This document shows positions 5,894 through 9,059 of a stretch of DNA of 9,059 nt, in pieces (the first letter of the stretch is position 1; each line of letters opens with the position of its first letter). The notes under the pieces are model-generated. The model was not told the origin of the DNA. It did not search any database and saw only the letters and a program-made list of their open reading frames with translations. The position numbers and the translations under genes are program-made. Source of the DNA: Thermoplasmata archaeon (GTDB lineage Archaea; Thermoplasmatota; Thermoplasmata; Lutacidiplasmatales; UBA184); the NCBI GenBank assembly GCA_030039525.1, contig JASHVI010000109.1:1-9059 (forward strand), read 5' to 3'.

Positions 5894-6481
5894 CTAGCCC
5901 CGTCCCGCCCCGACGTCGATCGTCTCGTCGACGACGAGGCTGAGCATCTGGTCGACCGGGGAGTTCGGATCGTCCGAGGTCGCGAGCAGCACGGTGAGCA
6001 CCTGTCGGGTCTTCAGGTTGTTCAGGAGGATGTGGAAGAACTCGGTAAGCAGCTCGGGGGGGTTGTGGATCGCGAGCGAGTTGACGGAGTCGACGACCAC
6101 GACCGAGCGCGGGGAGGGGCGCTTCCTCAGCAGGTACTCGACGCGGAGCATCAGGTCCTCGAGCATCCGCGGGCTCTCGACGTAGCTCGCGTGCGGGAGG
6201 GGGTCGCGGTAGTTCATCATGATGTGGCTGATCGCGTCGACGAACGAGAGGCGCTCGAAGGGGACGTCGAGCGCCTGCGCGAGGGACCAGACGAGCGCCG
6301 CGGGGTTCGTCACCGAGACGTATATCGTGTGGGAGTCCGGCTCCGAGCCCAGGTCGCGCAGCGTCGCCGTGAGCGCCGAGAAGTAGTGGTCGGCGTACTC
6401 GTGCGGGTCGAGGCGGAGCGCCACGGCCGCTCCGCCCGAGAGGGCCCGGAGCCGCTCGCCGATCTCGTTCGTGTTGGCCAT
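5894..6481 (-). CDS. degenerate RecA-fold (KaiC-like) protein with no Walker A motif
   Basis: A 195-residue protein that matches the core order of a KaiC-like RecA fold without a P-loop. Strand GAAVALRL (about residues 17-24) is followed by DPHEYADHYF, where a glycine-rich Walker A would be expected. A helix, then strand HTIYVSVTNPAALVWSLAQAL (about 51-71), takes the place of the TEE-type segment of KaiC proteins. A clear Walker B-like SVVVVDSVNSL sits near 126-136, with a following helix and the strand LTVLLATSD (162-170). The usual N-terminal GI..LD..LGGG entry is also missing, making it shorter than its neighbours. It probably cannot bind ATP on its own and may act as a structural or regulatory partner. 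The ATG at 6481 is 3 nt after the upstream stop. Assignment to the fold is inference from strand order and context. Confidence 0.75.
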   Translation of the reverse strand: MANTNEIGERLRALSGGAAVALRLDPHEYADHYFSALTATLRDLGSEPDSHTIYVSVTNPAALVWSLAQALDVPFERLSFVDAISHIMMNYRDPLPHASYVESPRMLEDLMLRVEYLLRKRPSPRSVVVVDSVNSLAIHNPPELLTEFFHILLNNLKTRQVLTVLLATSDDPNSPVDQMLSLVVDETIDVGAGRG

Positions 6482-6484
6482 GGC

Positions 6485-7267
6485 CTAGGTGCTCTCGTGC
6501 CCGCCGCCCTTCAGGTGGGGGGCCATCAGGAGGCCGATCGGGGTGAGCTCGATGACGTACTGGGCGCGCGAGTGGGGCGTCCCGCGCATCTTGATCACCT
6601 GGATCACGCGGAGGAGGTCCCCCTGGCGACGGGTGTTCCCGAGAAGAATCACCCCGTCGACGATCGCCTCCTCGACGCCGCTGAGGGAGTAGCGGCCCGG
6701 GGTCGGGCCGATCTCGGAGACGAGCAGGGTCGTGCAGTCGAGCTGGCTCATCGCCTGCCCGAGGCGGAGGATGAAGTCGCGGATCCGCTCCTCCTTGCGG
6801 ATCCGGTAGGAGACGCCGGTCACCGAGTCGAGGACGAGCCGCTTCGCCCCGAGCTCCGCGACCAGGTCCCGGATCGTCCGGAGGAGGAGGTCGACCTCCT
6901 CGGCGGACATCTCCTCCCGGTCGAGTCCGAGCTTCTCGTAGATCGCCGGGACGTCGACGAGGACGAGGGAGCCGTTCTGGAGGAGGTCGGGCCGGAAGAA
7001 CTCGAAGGAGGAGAGGTTCTGGACGAGCTTCGCGGTCGACTCCGTCATCGACAGGAAGATCGAGCGGTCCCCCCGCTCCGCCCCGCGGACCAGGTACTCG
7101 AGGGTCAGGGTGGTCTTGCCGGTGCCGACGGTGCCGGCGATGAGGACCAGGTTCCCCTTCGGGATCCCGCCGCCCAGGATGTCGTCAAGGCCCGCGATGC
7201 CGGTCTGGCATCGCCCACGGTCCCGCTCCGTCCCCGGAGCCGTCTCGACCGCCGGGGTGGTTCCCAT
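6485..7267 (-). CDS. KaiC/RAD55-family ATPase with intact nucleotide-binding motifs
   Basis: A 260-residue RecA-superfamily ATPase of the archaeal KaiC/RAD55/GvpD group (COG0467-like). It opens with CQTGIAGLDDILGGGIPKGN (20-39), the standard KaiC entry. Walker A is GTVGTGKT at residues 45-52, the acidic segment FLSMTESTAKL at 71-81, and Walker B RLVLDSVTGV at 143-152 with Asp147. The distal part (VSEIGPTP, GVEEAIVDGVILL, VIKMRGTPHS) matches the ordinary KaiC C-terminal strands, including the KMR motif. The frame is open further upstream, but that stretch is low-complexity Arg/Gly/Pro and lies opposite another gene's coding frame. ATG 7267 begins the conserved part and has a TATA-like box about 30 nt before it. 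Related proteins act in signalling, repair or motility; there are no archaellum genes here. It leads the RecA-like cluster. Confidence 0.9.
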   Translation of the reverse strand: MGTTPAVETAPGTERDRGRCQTGIAGLDDILGGGIPKGNLVLIAGTVGTGKTTLTLEYLVRGAERGDRSIFLSMTESTAKLVQNLSSFEFFRPDLLQNGSLVLVDVPAIYEKLGLDREEMSAEEVDLLLRTIRDLVAELGAKRLVLDSVTGVSYRIRKEERIRDFILRLGQAMSQLDCTTLLVSEIGPTPGRYSLSGVEEAIVDGVILLGNTRRQGDLLRVIQVIKMRGTPHSRAQYVIELTPIGLLMAPHLKGGGHEST

Positions 7268-7293
7268 CCTGTGCAAAAGGGGGGGGTCGGTGA

Positions 7294-7302
7294 CTATTAT
7301 CC
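7294..7302 (-). promoter_or_regulatory. TATA-like element for the RecA-like cluster, overlapping the upstream stop codon
   Basis: The minus strand reads CGGAAGGATAATAG. The AT-rich core is centred about 30 nt before the ATG at 7267, and a GGAAGG element precedes it, resembling the other promoters here. It overlaps the TAA stop of the ATPase gene, so the cluster may have its own promoter as well as readthrough. Confidence 0.45.
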
Positions 7303-9059
7303 TTCCGTTCCGGCGCCGGAGGCGGCCGAGGCGCCCGCCGCCCCGGGCCCGTCCCGCACCTCCCGGAGGCGTCCCGGGTCGACGATCCACGCCGTGCCCG
7401 CCTCCCCGCGAACGGAGCGGGCGATCCCGCGTTCGGCGAGCCAGCCTCCCGCGACCCGGAGCCCCTCCGGCGGGATCCCGAACTCGTCGCGCAGTCGCCG
7501 CAGGGGGATCTCCGCCGCCCCTCCGCCCTGGGGGTCCGCGCACTCGAGGAGCGCCTCGATGACCCGCCGGAGCGGCGAAGGGAGCCTCGGCCACGACGAG
7601 GCGCTCGCCTCAACCGGGTCGCCCGGAGCGGCCGACGGGCCCCATCGGGCACGGACCTGGCGCGCCACGGCGAGCGGGCGGCCCGGGTGGCGCGGTCCGG
7701 AGCCCGGTGGGCGGGTCCGGATCCGGGTGATCCGTTGGCCCTTGCCGAGCAGGGCGATCGCCCGCCCCCTCGGGAGCGACACGAGCTCCTCCATCCGGAG
7801 CGCGGCGCTCCACCGCTCGAACTCGCGCGCCTCGGCCGGCGACCCTCGGAACAGGAGGAAATCCGAGGCGTTCGTGAGCGCCGCCTCCCGGTCGGTCTCG
7901 GTGAGCGTCGCAAGGGACTGCGTGGCCAGCACGAGGTGGACGCCGAACCGGCGGGAGAGGCGGAGCATCGGGGCGAGGACGGGGGCCGCGTACAGGCCGG
8001 CCTCGTCGAGCAGGAGGAAGACCGGCTCTCGGGAACGGCGCTCCGGAACGAAGGACCAGAGCAGGGCGAGCTGGACCGCGAGGAAGGCGAGCGCGCTCGG
8101 CTCTCCGATCGCTCCCGCGTCGCCCGAGAGCAGCGTGATCGCCCCTGGGCGGAGCGCCTCCGAGATCGACCAGCGCGCCCGCGGGTCCGAGAGGAGGCGG
8201 AGCAGGGTCGGGGACCGGGCGACCTCCGCGAAGAGCCGGCGGGCCCCCTCGATCTCCTCCGGCCGCTCCTCGTGCCGGCGCCGGAGGGCGGCGAGCGCCT
8301 GCTGGGCCTCTTCGGGCAGGCCCGCGGGGACGTGCCTCCCCGGCCGGTCGAGCAGCTCCTCGGCCGTGCGAAGCGTTCCCCCGGGCAGCGCGGCGGCCGC
8401 GGCGATCGCCCAGTGGGCGACCTCCTCGATCCTCGGGCCCCAGAACGGCGAGGCCTCGTAGCGCGTCGATCGGACCCTCCGAAGCGCCGCGACGAGCTCG
8501 TCGAGGGCGCGCTCCCGGGCGAGGCCGATGCGCCCCGAGACGGCCGCGAGGGCGTTCGAGCCCACGGGAGAGCGCGACGGCGAGATCCAGATGGTCCGGG
8601 CCAGCGCCGACGGAGGGAGCGCGTCGAGGAGGCTCTCCACGGTCCCGCCGACCGGGTCGAAGACGACGAGCGTGCCGCGGGCCACCGCCCGTCCGCCCAG
8701 CTCCGCCAGGAGGGTGCTCTTCCCCATCCCGGTCTCCCCGGTCACTACGAGGTGTCGGCCGTCGCCTGCCGACACGGGCAGCGACACCGGAAACCCCTCG
8801 GGGTCGACCCCGAGGACCAGCCGCGCCCCTCCCGAGGGCGTTCCGTCGGCGCCGGGGTTCGGCCAGCGCCCAAACGGGGAGGGGAAGAGCCCCGCCAGCT
8901 CCCGCGTCGAGAGCCGGAACGGGGTGGGAGACCGGCGGAACAGCCCCACGGGTTCGAAGCGGAGCCCGTTCCCTCCGTCCAGCTTCGACGCCCCTTCGAG
9001 GACCCGCGCGAGGCGTTCGACCGGGTCCGGGGGGCCGAGCGCCGCGGCGGTGACCGTCC
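7297..9059 (-). CDS. VirD4/TraG/HerA-type DNA-translocating ATPase, N-terminus beyond the window
   Basis: A P-loop ATPase of the FtsK/HerA/VirD4 superfamily, closest by eye to the 'type IV secretion DNA-binding' (TraG/TraD-like) proteins. The frame stays open past the GTG at 8949 to the window edge with sensible residues (DPVERLARVLEGASKLD), so 586 C-terminal residues are visible. Counting from the edge: LSTRELAGLFP (49-59), Walker A GETGMGKS (107-114), FDPVGGTVESLLDALP (133-148, where relatives usually read DPHGD), FWGPRIEE (205-212), Walker B FLLLDEAG (347-354), and FGVHLVLATQS (371-381). A C-terminal stretch (about 493-562) resembles a winged helix. No transmembrane segment lies in the visible part. 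Such proteins pump DNA in conjugation, segregation or end processing; no mating-pair, relaxase or NurA gene is in view. The KaiC-like gene starts 29 nt after its stop. Confidence 0.85.
   Translation of the reverse strand, partial: TVTAAALGPPDPVERLARVLEGASKLDGGNGLRFEPVGLFRRSPTPFRLSTRELAGLFPSPFGRWPNPGADGTPSGGARLVLGVDPEGFPVSLPVSAGDGRHLVVTGETGMGKSTLLAELGGRAVARGTLVVFDPVGGTVESLLDALPPSALARTIWISPSRSPVGSNALAAVSGRIGLARERALDELVAALRRVRSTRYEASPFWGPRIEEVAHWAIAAAAALPGGTLRTAEELLDRPGRHVPAGLPEEAQQALAALRRRHEERPEEIEGARRLFAEVARSPTLLRLLSDPRARWSISEALRPGAITLLSGDAGAIGEPSALAFLAVQLALLWSFVPERRSREPVFLLLDEAGLYAAPVLAPMLRLSRRFGVHLVLATQSLATLTETDREAALTNASDFLLFRGSPAEAREFERWSAALRMEELVSLPRGRAIALLGKGQRITRIRTRPPGSGPRHPGRPLAVARQVRARWGPSAAPGDPVEASASSWPRLPSPLRRVIEALLECADPQGGGAAEIPLRRLRDEFGIPPEGLRVAGGWLAERGIARSVRGEAGTAWIVDPGRLREVRDGPGAAGASAASGAGTEG

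Noticed and set aside
7268..7594. A 109-residue N-terminal extension of the KaiC-like ATPase
   Set aside because: The residues are Arg/Gly/Pro-rich and sit in the coding region of the upstream ATPase in another frame. The KaiC entry motif and a TATA-like box support the ATG at 7267.
5147..8461. A very long plus-strand open frame (over 1,100 codons) running antisense to the RecA-like cluster and the ATPase
   Set aside because: Its product is low-complexity, full of Arg, Glu, Asp, Val and Leu with no domain. It mirrors the codon bias of the minus-strand genes, whose motifs are clear. In GC-rich DNA such antisense frames stay open by default.
1..9059. CRISPR arrays, tRNA or rRNA genes, transposase genes or terminal inverted repeats
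   Set aside because: I looked for regular repeat-spacer patterns, tRNA-like arms, rRNA core motifs and transposase motifs and recognised none.

Overview
The window is GC-rich archaeal chromosome. It carries archaeal/eukaryotic-type information-processing genes (ribosomal protein eL15, a GINS replication subunit, a small TOPRIM protein, a PAC2-type proteasome assembly chaperone) and several KaiC/RAD55-like RecA-fold proteins. Most promoters are a purine-AA element followed by an AT-rich TATA-like hexamer, centred about 28-32 nt before the start codon, and Shine-Dalgarno sequences are absent or unclear. That points to mostly leaderless transcription. My best guess is a high-GC member of the Thermoplasmatota or a related lineage, but the phylum is inferred from gene content and style, not demonstrated.

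Layout, left to right. (1) The 3' part of an unrecognised proline-rich gene (+) ends tail-to-tail with a six-helix membrane protein (-) that has a four-cysteine loop. (2) A 132-nt divergent intergenic region separates that gene from eL15 (+). It holds two TATA-like boxes and, between them, two 26-bp perfect dyads whose centres are 31 bp apart. (3) eL15 converges on a TOPRIM protein (-). The TOPRIM gene is divergent from a GINS subunit (+), and both appear to share one fully palindromic TATA element. (4) GINS converges, with overlapping stop codons, on an operon (-) encoding a PAC2 chaperone and a MidA/NDUFAF7-like methyltransferase. (5) A minus-strand cluster fills the right half. It starts with a large VirD4/TraG/HerA-type DNA-pumping ATPase cut by the window edge. 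Three RecA-fold proteins follow: one with intact Walker A and B motifs, one with no recognisable Walker A, and one whose Walker A lysine position is threonine.

The left two-thirds looks like core housekeeping (translation, replication, proteostasis) packed tightly with minimal spacing. The right third is the most unusual part. Three RecA-fold genes are separated by only 3 nt each and show graded loss of the nucleotide-binding motif. This suggests a hetero-oligomer with one active ATPase and two regulatory or scaffold paralogues, placed directly downstream of a DNA-translocase-like ATPase. No rRNA, tRNA, CRISPR array, insertion sequence or replication origin was recognised. No gene-free stretch exceeds 300 nt.
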